Below are positions 6,306 to 15,029 of a stretch of DNA of 22,436 bases, one piece after another; positions within the stretch are counted from its first letter, which is position 1; every line of letters begins with the position of its first letter. The stretch is from positions 1 to 22,436 of the forward strand of contig JADKGF010000046.1 in assembly GCA_016717105.1 (NCBI GenBank). Direction: 5' to 3'. The notes below the pieces were generated by a model. It had not been told where the DNA came from. It was given only the letters and a program-made list of their open reading frames with translations, and did no database searches. Made by a program: the position numbers and the translations under genes. This DNA is from Saprospiraceae bacterium (lineage in GTDB: Bacteria > Bacteroidota > Bacteroidia > Chitinophagales > Saprospiraceae).

Positions 6306-7112
6306 TCATTTTGGCCTAAGTACTATAATGCCTGACTGTTTTGGGTTTTTCGCCAAATATGAAGCCAATGTTAAATCACTAATACACACTTTCTTTTCCT
6401 TTTCAGATGCGTGCAAGAGAAAGGCTTTTCCATTCTTTTTGAACACAAAGCCAGTATGCACTATGTCCAAACCTTTAATATCCGTGGTGATTCCTACAAT
6501 ATCTCCTGATTGCAGCTTGTCTTCAATATATATTACATCAGATTTGGGTATATAAAACCTTGTAACCGAGTTTAACTTCTTTTCTGTAGCTACAACTTTT
6601 TTCAATGCTTTCGGATCCTTAAGTTTAGGATAGCGTGCGCTATTTTCGCTCATAAAATACAAGTTTTTTTTGTATTCAATACCACCTAAGTCATTGGTAA
6701 TATCCACAAACCTACCTGTTTTTACCTGCTGATCGATCCATCGGGTAAAATAATGAATGCGGGAGCCATATCCGTCTATCCTACCCTGCTCGTATCTGAT
6801 TTCAGTAAGAATTTCTTCAAGTTTTTTGCTAGTAGTTGTTTGCAATTGGTAAATGGATATTGCCAATACGTACTCTACAAAAGTCACGCAATCAAAAACA
6901 TCATTGCGACATATTAGTTTTTCTACTTTATTAACATCTAGCGTGCCTGCTTGATAAGGAGTACCGACATATTTCATGCCATTTTCTATAACACAAATAC
7001 CTAATATGCTGACGGTGTCTGTCTTGGTCTGACCCATAAGAGATACATTCATATAACACAATAATGATATATATATAAATTTGTTTATAAACATTCTACA
7101 TGATATCTCCAT
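6306..7112 (-). CDS. DUF1460 NlpC/P60-like amidase, exported
   Basis: A 268-residue protein of the DUF1460 (N-acetylmuramoyl-L-alanine amidase-like) family. After an N-terminal hydrophobic stretch ending MGQ (residues 12-28) it has GTPYQAGTLD (50-59), the catalytic cysteine motif FDCVTFVE (Cys75), IHYFTRW (119-125), LDIVHTGFV with His219 and FLLHAS with His234, a normal NlpC/P60-type Cys-His arrangement. The family cuts peptidoglycan-derived muropeptides in the periplasm. The start at 7112 gives six residues before MFINKFIYIS; Met7 (7094) makes a better signal peptide. It is convergent with ridA and divergent from the B12 locus, and appears to be a single-gene unit. Confidence 0.85.
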   Translation of the reverse strand: MEISCRMFINKFIYISLLCYMNVSLMGQTKTDTVSILGICVIENGMKYVGTPYQAGTLDVNKVEKLICRNDVFDCVTFVEYVLAISIYQLQTTTSKKLEEILTEIRYEQGRIDGYGSRIHYFTRWIDQQVKTGRFVDITNDLGGIEYKKNLYFMSENSARYPKLKDPKALKKVVATEKKLNSVTRFYIPKSDVIYIEDKLQSGDIVGITTDIKGLDIVHTGFVFKKNGKAFLLHASEKEKKVCISDLTLASYLAKNPKQSGIIVLRPK

Positions 7113-7269
7113 TACTTTTTATGCCAGATTATTGGTACATTATAAAATACAAAGATAGGCCTAAATTCACAATAAAATAACTAATATCTAAAACTCAATA
7201 TTCCACAATTAGTAAAAAAGACCCGCGATTAAGCATGATGCTCAAAAGAAATGGCTATCTTTACATTGC
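7113..7269. other. Intergenic region between DUF1460 gene and riboswitch
   Basis: No ORF. TATCTTTA (7256-7263) just before the riboswitch matches the Bacteroidota -7 box except for the last base, and would start transcription about 7 bases before the aptamer. No -33 TTTG at the right distance was found. No strong promoter match was found for the divergent DUF1460 gene. Confidence 0.4.
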
Positions 7270-7432
7270 ATTTTGGTGCCGGCGTAAAATCCGGCTTAAA
7301 AGGGAATCCGGTGAAAAACCGGAACTATCCCCGTAGCTGTAAGTTTTAGATACAAACTGTGCGATACAAATGCCACTATCTTGGATGGGAAGGCGTCGTA
7401 CAGAAAACAAGTCAGAAGACCTGCCAAATTGT
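7270..7432 (+). promoter_or_regulatory. Cobalamin (adenosylcobalamin-type) riboswitch
   Basis: The conserved aptamer elements are in order: GGTGCC (7275-7280), AAAAGGGAATCCGGTG (7299-7313) with the CCGG partner, CTATCCCCGTAGCTGTAAG (7325-7343), GCCACT (7372-7377), GGGAAGGC (7387-7394), and the B12 box AGTCAGAAGACCTGCC (7410-7425). TTTGG (7273-7277) and CCAAA (7424-7428) close the P1 stem. It is the leader of the BtuB-like receptor gene. Cobalamin binding normally lowers expression of such genes. Confidence 0.95.
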
Positions 7433-7445
7433 AGTATTAATCAAT

Positions 7446-7464
7446 GACTTTCGGGCGAAAAGTC
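7446..7464 (+). promoter_or_regulatory. Hairpin after the riboswitch, possible expression platform
   Basis: GACTTTC pairs with GAAAAGTC (one bulged A) around loop GGGC, 21 bases past the B12 box. No long T-tract follows, so control is more likely at translation or by alternative pairing than by a simple terminator. A T-rich run CTTTTGTTTTT lies further down near 7505-7516. The role is inferred from position. Confidence 0.4.
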
Positions 7465-7554
7465 GATTATTAGGGAAACTTGATTGGTAGCTTCATGTCT
7501 ATCACTTTTGTTTTTGGATAATCCGTCTATAGGCCATTGAAAAGTATATAAAAT

Positions 7555-9354
7555 ATGGCCAAAAAAATAATATTTTTCTTATTCTTTATCAAATATTTAT
7601 GTTGTCATAATGTAATTGGGCAAGTTACTATTGATACTGTAACCATTCAGGAAAAAAAATACATACACCATCATTTGGTCGCTGACCACAATACACAAAA
7701 CAAAGACTTTTTTACCTCTACCGAATTTCTAGAAAATATCACCAGCGGTCAAATCCAGCAAAATACACCCGGTGGACTACAAACTTTTCTGCATCATGGA
7801 TTGGGCAATAGGCATCTCTCTGTGCTTTGGCAAGGGATTAATATACAAAGCGTCATCAATGGTAGCTATGATTTGAGCTTAATTCCAATAGACCTTATGT
7901 CCAATGTCTCTTTTTATTCGACTGGAAATCCAGCACTCCAAGGTAACAATAGTTTTGCAGGAGCAATTGATATTCAAAATGATAATCAAATGATTACAAA
8001 TAATAAAATTTTTGCATCTATTGGATCATTACAAAATTACCTAGTTGGATTAAACCTGAATAAGAAAATGAAAAAAGTACGCATTTCCCTAGGTGGTGAT
8101 TTGGCCTATGACAAAAATGTGTTCAGTTATAAATATAATGGTGTCACCGACAAACGCACACCTACCAATCTTTTTAAGCAAAATCTCTTGTTTGATATCA
8201 CCTGGTTTACATCAAAAAATCAAGTACTCAAGGCGAATGTTTGGTTTCAGCATGCCAATCGTCACATACCAGTTAGTGTTTCGTCAGCGCCCACGGACCA
8301 ACGTCAGACCGATCAAAATCTAAGAACACAAATTTCGCATCTATACTATTTCCGCAACAAAAAGCTGGAAACCAGTATTTCATATATGAATGAAAAACTT
8401 AATTTCTTCACACCAGCTATTCGATCTTTATCTACTGTAAATTCTGTTATTTATACTTCTCAGCTGTCTGAAACCAAATCGCAAAAATGGTTTACTGGCG
8501 TTACCTTCAGAAGAGATGGCGCCTCACCCAATTTTTATACTTCTTTCAAGACAAGAAATACACTATTATTAAGTGGCGCCTATAAGATGAATTGGAGTAA
8601 AAATCTCACTACAAATTTGTCTTTAAGGCAAGACCATGTTGATAAAAAATGGATGCCACTGTCGTGGAATGTGCATACAGCATATCGCAATACGACACTT
8701 ACTATATCAGGAAATTATAACCTACCGGGATTTAATGATCTTTACTGGCCTGTAGGTGGAAATATAAATCTTAAAACAGAAAAGTCCACTCAGGCTGAAC
8801 TTAAAACAGAAATAAATTCTGACAATTGGGTGTTTCGATTGGCAACATATGCACACGTTGTTCACGATTGGATACAATGGTTGCCCCAATCAAATGGCCT
8901 ATTTTCTCCTGAAAATCAAAAAAAAGTATTCAGTCGTGGATTAGATTTCAGTGTGACTAAAAAAGTTCCTTTCAATAACTTCATTTTTGAACCAATAATA
9001 CAATGCAATTTAAATAAAACTACCGCCATAGACCACTATTTCGATCCAACACTCATAGGAAAACAACTCATTTATGTTCCAAAACTGAAAGCAAAAATTG
9101 CTTTAAATGCCAAATTTAAAAATCAACAAGCACTGCTTTCGTACGACTTTACTGGAACTCGATATGATGTGCCCGATCAATCCATGCAGCTGCGGCCTAT
9201 ACATTTGCTACATTTATCTTATCAAATCAACAGAAACAATTGGAATTATATCTTGCAATTTAATAATGTTTTGGATTTGCCTTATCAAGTAACCCGTTTT
9301 TACCCAATGCCAGGAATCAACCTATCTTTAAAGGTCATACATAATATTTTATAA
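7555..9354 (+). CDS. btuB: BtuB-like TonB-dependent cobalamin receptor
   Basis: A 599-residue outer-membrane protein. Residues 1-23 form a signal peptide ending in VIGQ. A plug domain follows (about 30-145): TPGGLQTFLHHGLGNRHLSV, LWQGINIQSVINGSYDLSLI, and NPALQGNNSFAGAIDI, the usual end of the plug. Then comes a beta-barrel rich in alternating aromatic strands to the C-terminus. It imports B12 across the outer membrane using TonB energy. The cobalamin riboswitch directly upstream and the BtuG-like lipoprotein 22 bases downstream decide the substrate. It is somewhat shorter than Bacteroides BtuB proteins. No inner-membrane BtuFCD genes are in the window. Confidence 0.88.
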   Translation: MAKKIIFFLFFIKYLCCHNVIGQVTIDTVTIQEKKYIHHHLVADHNTQNKDFFTSTEFLENITSGQIQQNTPGGLQTFLHHGLGNRHLSVLWQGINIQSVINGSYDLSLIPIDLMSNVSFYSTGNPALQGNNSFAGAIDIQNDNQMITNNKIFASIGSLQNYLVGLNLNKKMKKVRISLGGDLAYDKNVFSYKYNGVTDKRTPTNLFKQNLLFDITWFTSKNQVLKANVWFQHANRHIPVSVSSAPTDQRQTDQNLRTQISHLYYFRNKKLETSISYMNEKLNFFTPAIRSLSTVNSVIYTSQLSETKSQKWFTGVTFRRDGASPNFYTSFKTRNTLLLSGAYKMNWSKNLTTNLSLRQDHVDKKWMPLSWNVHTAYRNTTLTISGNYNLPGFNDLYWPVGGNINLKTEKSTQAELKTEINSDNWVFRLATYAHVVHDWIQWLPQSNGLFSPENQKKVFSRGLDFSVTKKVPFNNFIFEPIIQCNLNKTTAIDHYFDPTLIGKQLIYVPKLKAKIALNAKFKNQQALLSYDFTGTRYDVPDQSMQLRPIHLLHLSYQINRNNWNYILQFNNVLDLPYQVTRFYPMPGINLSLKVIHNIL

Positions 9355-9376
9355 TATATAATAAATTCACAACCAA

Positions 9377-10414
9377 ATGAACAAGTTAATTATCGCATCC
9401 ATCTGTTTCATCTTTACCATATTAGCATGTAGTAAAGATGAAAATAGTGTATCAAACAATTATGCTACGGGCACTTTTGTCGTCAATGAAGGTCCATTTC
9501 AGACGGGTACAGGCACGATCACGTATTATGATGGAACTAATGCCATCCAAAATGTTTTTGAAAAAGAAAACAATGACAATGTCTTGGGTAATATCGCACA
9601 ATCAATAATAAAATTTAATGATAAATATTTTATTAGTATCAATAACGCCAATAAGATTCAAATAGTCAATGCAAAGACATTCAGAGCTATCGGAAGTATT
9701 AAGGTAATACTTCCACGATTTTTTGCTGCAAATAATACAAAGTTGTATGTTTCGTCTTGGGAACTGGGCTTAAAATCAGGCGCCATCAACGAAATAGATC
9801 CAACCAATTTTAAAATTATTAAATCTATTACAATAAACGGACCAGTGGATAAAATGGTGATCAAAAACGACGTACTTTATGCCACAATTGGCTCATCAGC
9901 TGGAGATGTACATCCCAATCATGTAATCGTTCTAGACACTAAAACTAATACAATAACAGATACAATTAGTGTAGGAGACAATCCAAACGACCTTGTCTTC
10001 GATAAAAATAACCATATATGGGTAATTTGTAGTCACTTTGGAACATGGCCAGATCCTAATTTAGCAACGGCTGGTTCAATGCACAGAATATCTGGTAACA
10101 CATCCGTGTTTAATTATACATTACCTAAAGATTCTAAGGGAATTGCCATCGATGAAACAGGAGAATATATTTATTACTTATCTGATGGAAAGGTAATGCA
10201 ACATGCCGTCTCTAGTACATCTTCAGCAGATAAGGAAATTACTACAGGTTATTACTATTCCATAGGACTTAACAAAGACACGGGTGAATTATTTTTGGGC
10301 AATCCTTTAGATTACCAAGGTGCAGGAAAAATTGATATCATACATCCTCTGACTTTGAAGAGAAAAGAATTTACAAGTGGTATCATCCCAAGCAGTTTTT
10401 ATTTCAGCAAATAA
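9377..10414 (+). CDS. btuG: BtuG-like beta-propeller surface lipoprotein
   Basis: A 345-residue lipoprotein. The signal peptide ends in lipobox TILAC (Cys18), followed by SKDEN, a charged pattern like the Bacteroidota lipoprotein surface-export signal. The mature part has YncE/YVTN-type propeller repeats: ATGTFVVNEG, KFNDKYFISINNANKIQIVN, KIIKSITINGPVDKMVIKND, ITDTISVGDNPNDLVFDKNN, and SKGIAIDETGEYIYYLSDGK. In Bacteroides, BtuG is such a propeller; it captures B12 on the cell surface and caps BtuB. The operon position right after the riboswitch-controlled receptor makes this the best call. The propeller alone would not distinguish it from other YncE-like or DUF5074 lipoproteins. Confidence 0.75.
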   Translation: MNKLIIASICFIFTILACSKDENSVSNNYATGTFVVNEGPFQTGTGTITYYDGTNAIQNVFEKENNDNVLGNIAQSIIKFNDKYFISINNANKIQIVNAKTFRAIGSIKVILPRFFAANNTKLYVSSWELGLKSGAINEIDPTNFKIIKSITINGPVDKMVIKNDVLYATIGSSAGDVHPNHVIVLDTKTNTITDTISVGDNPNDLVFDKNNHIWVICSHFGTWPDPNLATAGSMHRISGNTSVFNYTLPKDSKGIAIDETGEYIYYLSDGKVMQHAVSSTSSADKEITTGYYYSIGLNKDTGELFLGNPLDYQGAGKIDIIHPLTLKRKEFTSGIIPSSFYFSK

Positions 10415-10479
10415 CTTTACCTGTTGCAACAAATATCAATCTAAAGTGTTAAAATACCAGATGCCAATTCGGCGTCTTT

Positions 10480-10965
10480 ATGCGGTTTTCAATACAATTT
10501 TGGTACTTGGTGGAAATAGATAAAGTAATAAAACAAACAAAATTTGTAGATGGATATCAGAAAGCAATGATTAATTTGTTTTACACATCCAATCATTTTA
10601 GAGATGCCCATCTACCTATTTTTGCAAAATATAAGATTCAGGGACAACATTTTAACTTGTTGCGTATTCTCAATGGTAAATATCCCGATCCGGTTTCTCC
10701 TGGCTACATAAAAGATGCCATGCTTGATAAAGGTCGTGATCTCACTAGGCTGATAGATAAATTGGAATCACTTGGATGGGTCAATAGATTTCCATGTCCG
10801 GAGAATAAAAGAAAAATGCATATTGTCCTTACGGCAGAAGGTCTGAAAATGGTAGATATTATGTCGAAAGAGCTCGCAAAAAAAGATGCAGAAATGAAGA
10901 CTATGAGTGAGGAAGAGTACCAATTGCTTAGTAATCTTTTAGACAAAATGCGCAATCGTCCCTGA
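10480..10965 (+). CDS. MarR family transcriptional regulator
   Basis: A 161-residue protein with a winged helix: KYKIQGQHFNLLRILNG (helices 1-2), AMLDKGRDLTRLIDKLESLG (recognition helix region, about 86-105), WVNRFPCPENKRKMHIVLT (wing), then a dimerising C-terminal helix. The D--R-IDKLE-LGWV-R pattern is typical of MarR. The frame opens at ATG 10480, but residue 11 is a GTG (10510), and homologues I recall begin near this point (MEIDKVIKQ-like), so the true start may be 10510. It lies 66 bases after the btuG-like gene on the same strand and may be in the same transcript. The ligand is unknown. Its stop is 3 bases from the ruvC stop on the other strand. Confidence 0.85.
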   Translation: MRFSIQFWYLVEIDKVIKQTKFVDGYQKAMINLFYTSNHFRDAHLPIFAKYKIQGQHFNLLRILNGKYPDPVSPGYIKDAMLDKGRDLTRLIDKLESLGWVNRFPCPENKRKMHIVLTAEGLKMVDIMSKELAKKDAEMKTMSEEEYQLLSNLLDKMRNRP

Positions 10966-10968
10966 TAA

Positions 10969-11547
10969 CTATCCCGATACTTTGCCTGGATTATCCTTTA
11001 TAAATGATGCCCAACCACTATGCTTTTTCTGGCCACCCATAATGCCACCTGTTTGATTAAAATGACAAAATGCCACACCCAAGGCATCCGTTGCATCCAG
11101 ATGTTTGGAGGTAATTTTTATCTTTAGAATGCTTTCCAACATTGCCGCCACTTGTTCCTTTGAAGCATTGCCATTACCTGTTACCGACTGTTTGATCTTT
11201 TTGGGCGCATATTCGGTGATATCAAGTCCCATCGTCATTGCGGCAGCCATTGCTACGCCTTGAGCCCGACCAAGTTTGAGCATCGACTGTACATTTTTGC
11301 CATAAAAAGGTGCTTCTATGGCCAGTTGTTTGGGCAAGTACGTTTCGATTATTTCCTGAAGCTGTAAAAAAATCTCTTTGAGTTTTTCATGATGATCTTC
11401 ATATTTCTCCAAATGAAAAACCCCAAAACTCAACACTTTTAGCTGCCGTCCATCTACCTCCAATACCGCATAACCCAGGATATTAGTTCCCGGGTCAACG
11501 CCCAATATTTTATAGGAATCCATTGATTTAGGTGTCGAGACACGCAT
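10969..11547 (-). CDS. ruvC: Holliday junction endodeoxyribonuclease RuvC
   Basis: A 192-residue protein with all RuvC motifs: ILGVDPGTN with catalytic Asp18, LAIEAPFYGKNVQSMLKLGR with Glu78, APKKIKQSVTGNGNASKEQV (DNA-binding part), and HLDATDALGVAFCHF with Asp151 and Asp154. It forms a dimer that cuts Holliday junctions symmetrically with RuvA and RuvB. The frame begins at ATG 11547. Met9 (11523) is a more usual start, one or two residues before the first strand, and fits the family length better. No ruvA/ruvB genes are adjacent. A near -7 box, CACCTTTG, lies upstream. Confidence 0.95.
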   Translation of the reverse strand: MRVSTPKSMDSYKILGVDPGTNILGYAVLEVDGRQLKVLSFGVFHLEKYEDHHEKLKEIFLQLQEIIETYLPKQLAIEAPFYGKNVQSMLKLGRAQGVAMAAAMTMGLDITEYAPKKIKQSVTGNGNASKEQVAAMLESILKIKITSKHLDATDALGVAFCHFNQTGGIMGGQKKHSGWASFIKDNPGKVSG

Positions 11548-11673
11548 TGTATGCTATATAATTATTTAAATGCTAGTGCAAAGGTGTATAAAAATAATTA
11601 TAATACATAATCTACACAAAATAATGTATATGTAGTGGTTGCTAGAAAATTACAATATAAAATTTATACAATA

Positions 11674-13113
11674 CTACAAATTCAAAAAGCCTATAGGATT
11701 GCTCCCTGACATAGGATCGTAGAAGTAACCTAGATTTGGAAACAGTGTCAGCAGCTCACTAGATGGTACACCATACCACAATGCCAGTTCTGCAGAGTAT
11801 TCTTCTACAGATGTTGTAGGTGTCAATACGCCGCCGCCTACATCAAGTGGATTGGTATCTGAGCCAGGATTAGAGTTGAAATTTGTCAAAGAAAGCGAAG
11901 GATAATTACCCAAAATCTTGCGGCCTTGGACTGCACCACCCATTACAAATACATTACTTCCCCAAGCATGGTCCGTTCCGTTTCCATTGGACGTAAGTGT
12001 ACGAGAAAATTCAGAAAGCGAAAACGTAGTCACCTTATTATGTACACCCAATTGTTGCATGGCAGCATTAAACTCATTCAAAGCATTATCCAAGACAGTA
12101 AAAAAATCTGACTGCATATCCAATAACGAATCATGATGATCCCATCCACCAAAATCAATAAAAAATATTTGCCTGCTCATTTTGAGTGTATCACGACCTG
12201 CAATTGTTTTGGCGATCATCTGAAAACTTTTTGACAAATCAGTGTCTGAAAATGGAAGGTCAAAATTTATTTGACTTTGTAGAATTGGTGAAAGCATCTC
12301 ATGACCATCTATTCCCTTCTTGATCGTTTTGCGATAGGTATTTTTGAATATGTTTTGGTATCCTGGGTTGACCATGCCATTTATAGCCGCAGTTTTCATC
12401 TTATAGACTACCCAATCCTCATTGTTGTGTGCAAATATCCCTGTACTTCCATTTTCATGATGGATAGAGTACTCGACAGAATTATTTCCCGATTGAAAAA
12501 TATTACTCCCTGCAAGGGAAATATTCATAGATAAAATTTGGTTTTCATTGGCTGAAGTCAAAAGATCTGCTATTTTTCCGCCCCAGCCCACACCGGACCT
12601 TTTATCTAAGATACTCGTCTGCCATTGCATTACTTGATCTGAATGTGAATACAATCCTAGCGGAACGGGAATCGAACCATTATAAAACTGCTGTTTATTG
12701 ATAGGTTGCAATAAGGTACCTACATTGGATACAAACGACATTTTACCTGATTCGAATAATTGCTGACAATGCACCAAATTTGGGTGAAGACCATACGTTT
12801 TCCCGTCGGGATTGAGTGGATTTATTGGCAAAAGTTCATTCTGACTTAAAGCCATATTTGAGCGGGAAGCTGCATATTCAGCATATGACGCACCACGAGG
12901 CACGAGCATATTGAACGAATCCATACCGCCAGAATTCAAAATACAAACCATCGCTTTGTAATCATCCATCTTTGCACCAACAGATGAGTTAAATGCAGCT
13001 GCAGCATTTACTGTTTTCAGATTAAATAATGTAGAAAATAAGGAAGTAAGTCCAATGGCACCACAACTTGCCTGTCCCATAAACTTCCTTCTCGATATAT
13101 TTTGCTTTTGCAT
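11674..13113 (-). CDS. DUF1501 family protein with Tat signal
   Basis: A 479-residue protein. It begins with a twin-arginine signal, SRRKFMGQASCGAIGL (7-22), and a hydrophobic core ending near VNAAAA (35-40). The DUF1501 marks are VCILNSGGMDSFNMLVPRG, LHPNLVHCQQLFESGKMSFV, LYSHSDQVMQWQT, GVGWGGKIADLL, FIDFGGWDHHDS and LSEFSRTLTSNGNGTDHAWG. The His/Asp-rich motifs (GGWDHH, GTDHAWG) resemble the alkaline-phosphatase/sulfatase fold to which this family is assigned; activity is unknown. It is exported folded by Tat. It follows the DUF1800 gene by 25 bases, the usual pairing. No sorting domain is seen at its C-terminus. Confidence 0.88.
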   Translation of the reverse strand: MQKQNISRRKFMGQASCGAIGLTSLFSTLFNLKTVNAAAAFNSSVGAKMDDYKAMVCILNSGGMDSFNMLVPRGASYAEYAASRSNMALSQNELLPINPLNPDGKTYGLHPNLVHCQQLFESGKMSFVSNVGTLLQPINKQQFYNGSIPVPLGLYSHSDQVMQWQTSILDKRSGVGWGGKIADLLTSANENQILSMNISLAGSNIFQSGNNSVEYSIHHENGSTGIFAHNNEDWVVYKMKTAAINGMVNPGYQNIFKNTYRKTIKKGIDGHEMLSPILQSQINFDLPFSDTDLSKSFQMIAKTIAGRDTLKMSRQIFFIDFGGWDHHDSLLDMQSDFFTVLDNALNEFNAAMQQLGVHNKVTTFSLSEFSRTLTSNGNGTDHAWGSNVFVMGGAVQGRKILGNYPSLSLTNFNSNPGSDTNPLDVGGGVLTPTTSVEEYSAELALWYGVPSSELLTLFPNLGYFYDPMSGSNPIGFLNL

Positions 13114-13138
13114 GATTTATTAAACTTTCAGGTGATTA

Positions 13139-14998
13139 TTATTTAGTGCAGTTATAATCTGGAGAGATCATGATTAGATGGATTGCTAACCTTGTTCTGT
13201 AAAAAGGGGAATTAGCATCCCAAGTCCAATAAAGTGGACCAAGTGCATTCCGCAAAATTTGCCGTGTTTCATCAGAAAGCTGCCCATGCGTCAGCAATAT
13301 ATCGAGTTCATTTATAAGATCTTCTGTATCATAAAAAAGTGTTTCAATTGATGCCGGTCTTAGATGGACTGCATCTGGAACTTCGTCAGTATGCAACCAA
13401 CTGTACATCAAAAAATCCCCTACTGTCCAAGCAAGGTTGCGATTTATGTAAGTAATTGCTGTTGCTGTATTATGTAATTTAAACTCTGGCGCTACCAATC
13501 CAGCTGCAGCAATATCCCCAACAGGCTGAAAATCAGGTGTATAAAAATTAAAAACAGTAGGTGATGCCATTACATGTTGTCTGGTATCATTAAGATATTC
13601 ATAACCATTATTCCAATACCTACCTTGGTCTGTTACTGTAGGCATAGACCTAGATAAATGTGTATATCGCAACATAGGCTCTCTTAGTTTTCCAGCATAT
13701 TCATCCAAATAACCAGCAGCAGATCTAGCTTCTTCATCAAGCAAAATTGCCTTAATAACTGCTTTCAAATCACCTCGTACGCCATTGCCATTATTGGCGA
13801 AAGCCGATGCTACTCGTCCTACATATGCTGGCGACGGATTAGATTTTATCAAACGCTGTATAAGCCTGTATGATATAAATGGTGCAGTATTTTGATGATT
13901 AAACAACCAATCGATGGCCGCTTCGATTTCAGCCATACCATCATTTGGGAAATGGATTACAGTACCGTCTGGCATGGTTTTACTTCCAGGTTCGTGGTTG
14001 TCATTCGACATTTTCATCGGCACTGTTTTGTCCATGACATAAATATTGTGACCAAATTCAGGTTCAGTGGGCCACCAACAACAAGTCATATCCAATGTAT
14101 CACAAAATGCTGGATTGTTGGATGCGTAACATATACATTCAGCCGGAAAAGGTATTCCTGGACATGGTAGTACTGCACCGGCATATAGACCTGTAAATAT
14201 CTTTGCCATCTCTTTGATATCCTGATTATTATAGGTAGGAATAGGCTTATTGCTGGCATCCAAAATCGATGTGCCGTCTGGATTTAACTTGTGCAATCCA
14301 ATGGTAAATAATTGCATGATTTCTCTAGCAAAATTTTCATCTGGTCTAATATTGTTTTCTAAATCCGTCTTAGGATTATTTAGATGACTGAGGTAATATC
14401 CCATAGCTGGATGTTTGGCTACCTCAAGTAAAACATCTTTGTAATTTCCAAAAGCTCCATTAACAAATATATCATAATACGAACACAAAGCTTCTCCCCA
14501 AGCCTCTAAGTCTGAATTAATAGATGTCACTAAGATCTGACTAAGAGAATAAGCCATTCTTTGCCTTAGCAAATCTTCGTTGGTCATATTGTTTTGCCAC
14601 CAAGCATAATTAAAATGCAAAGCATAAGGCCCATAAGCTTCCGGATCAGCTGCTTGTATCTGTGACCAAATATTGATCATTTGTGGCAGCATCAAAGTAG
14701 GCTTTTTTGTAAATTGTGAATCTATCCAAGTCGAATATCCTTCCTTCATCACCTCATTGATTTCTTTTGGTCCGCCACCCAAAGTAGCTTGCGCAATAAA
14801 CCGAGAAGCGGCCATTATTTCGTCATTCATACCAGAGCCATCCATGGTTTTCGAAGGCGATGAAGTGCCCACATGACTACTTGATGTAATGGTGATGCCT
14901 CCATTCTGTCCTGCCCCCAAATAATCCTTGTATGGTTGTGCCGAAATATGCTGGGCGAAACCAAAACATATTATTAAAAATATATATCTATAATTCAT
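13139..14998 (-). CDS. DUF1800 family protein
   Basis: A 619-residue protein with a signal peptide, ending HISAQ (about residue 20). DUF1800 motifs are present: ASRFIAQATLGGGPKEI (66-82), WIDSQFTKK, RQRMAYSLSQILVTS, GNYKDVLLEVAKHPAMGYYL, ENFAREIMQLFTIGLHKLN, YNNQDIKEMAKIFTG, FISYRLIQRLIKSNPSP, KAVIKAILLDEEAR and REPMLRYTHL. A cysteine-rich insert lies near 270-310 (LPCPGIPFPAECIC, CDTLDMTCCWWP) and may be disulphide-bonded. Function is unknown for the family, which is nearly always paired with DUF1501. It is the middle gene of the operon, 31 bases after the T9SS cargo gene and 25 bases before the DUF1501 gene. Confidence 0.88.
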   Translation of the reverse strand: MNYRYIFLIICFGFAQHISAQPYKDYLGAGQNGGITITSSSHVGTSSPSKTMDGSGMNDEIMAASRFIAQATLGGGPKEINEVMKEGYSTWIDSQFTKKPTLMLPQMINIWSQIQAADPEAYGPYALHFNYAWWQNNMTNEDLLRQRMAYSLSQILVTSINSDLEAWGEALCSYYDIFVNGAFGNYKDVLLEVAKHPAMGYYLSHLNNPKTDLENNIRPDENFAREIMQLFTIGLHKLNPDGTSILDASNKPIPTYNNQDIKEMAKIFTGLYAGAVLPCPGIPFPAECICYASNNPAFCDTLDMTCCWWPTEPEFGHNIYVMDKTVPMKMSNDNHEPGSKTMPDGTVIHFPNDGMAEIEAAIDWLFNHQNTAPFISYRLIQRLIKSNPSPAYVGRVASAFANNGNGVRGDLKAVIKAILLDEEARSAAGYLDEYAGKLREPMLRYTHLSRSMPTVTDQGRYWNNGYEYLNDTRQHVMASPTVFNFYTPDFQPVGDIAAAGLVAPEFKLHNTATAITYINRNLAWTVGDFLMYSWLHTDEVPDAVHLRPASIETLFYDTEDLINELDILLTHGQLSDETRQILRNALGPLYWTWDANSPFYRTRLAIHLIMISPDYNCTK

Positions 14999-15029
14999 TA
15001 TTTATCTTTATATTATACTTAATAAAATC

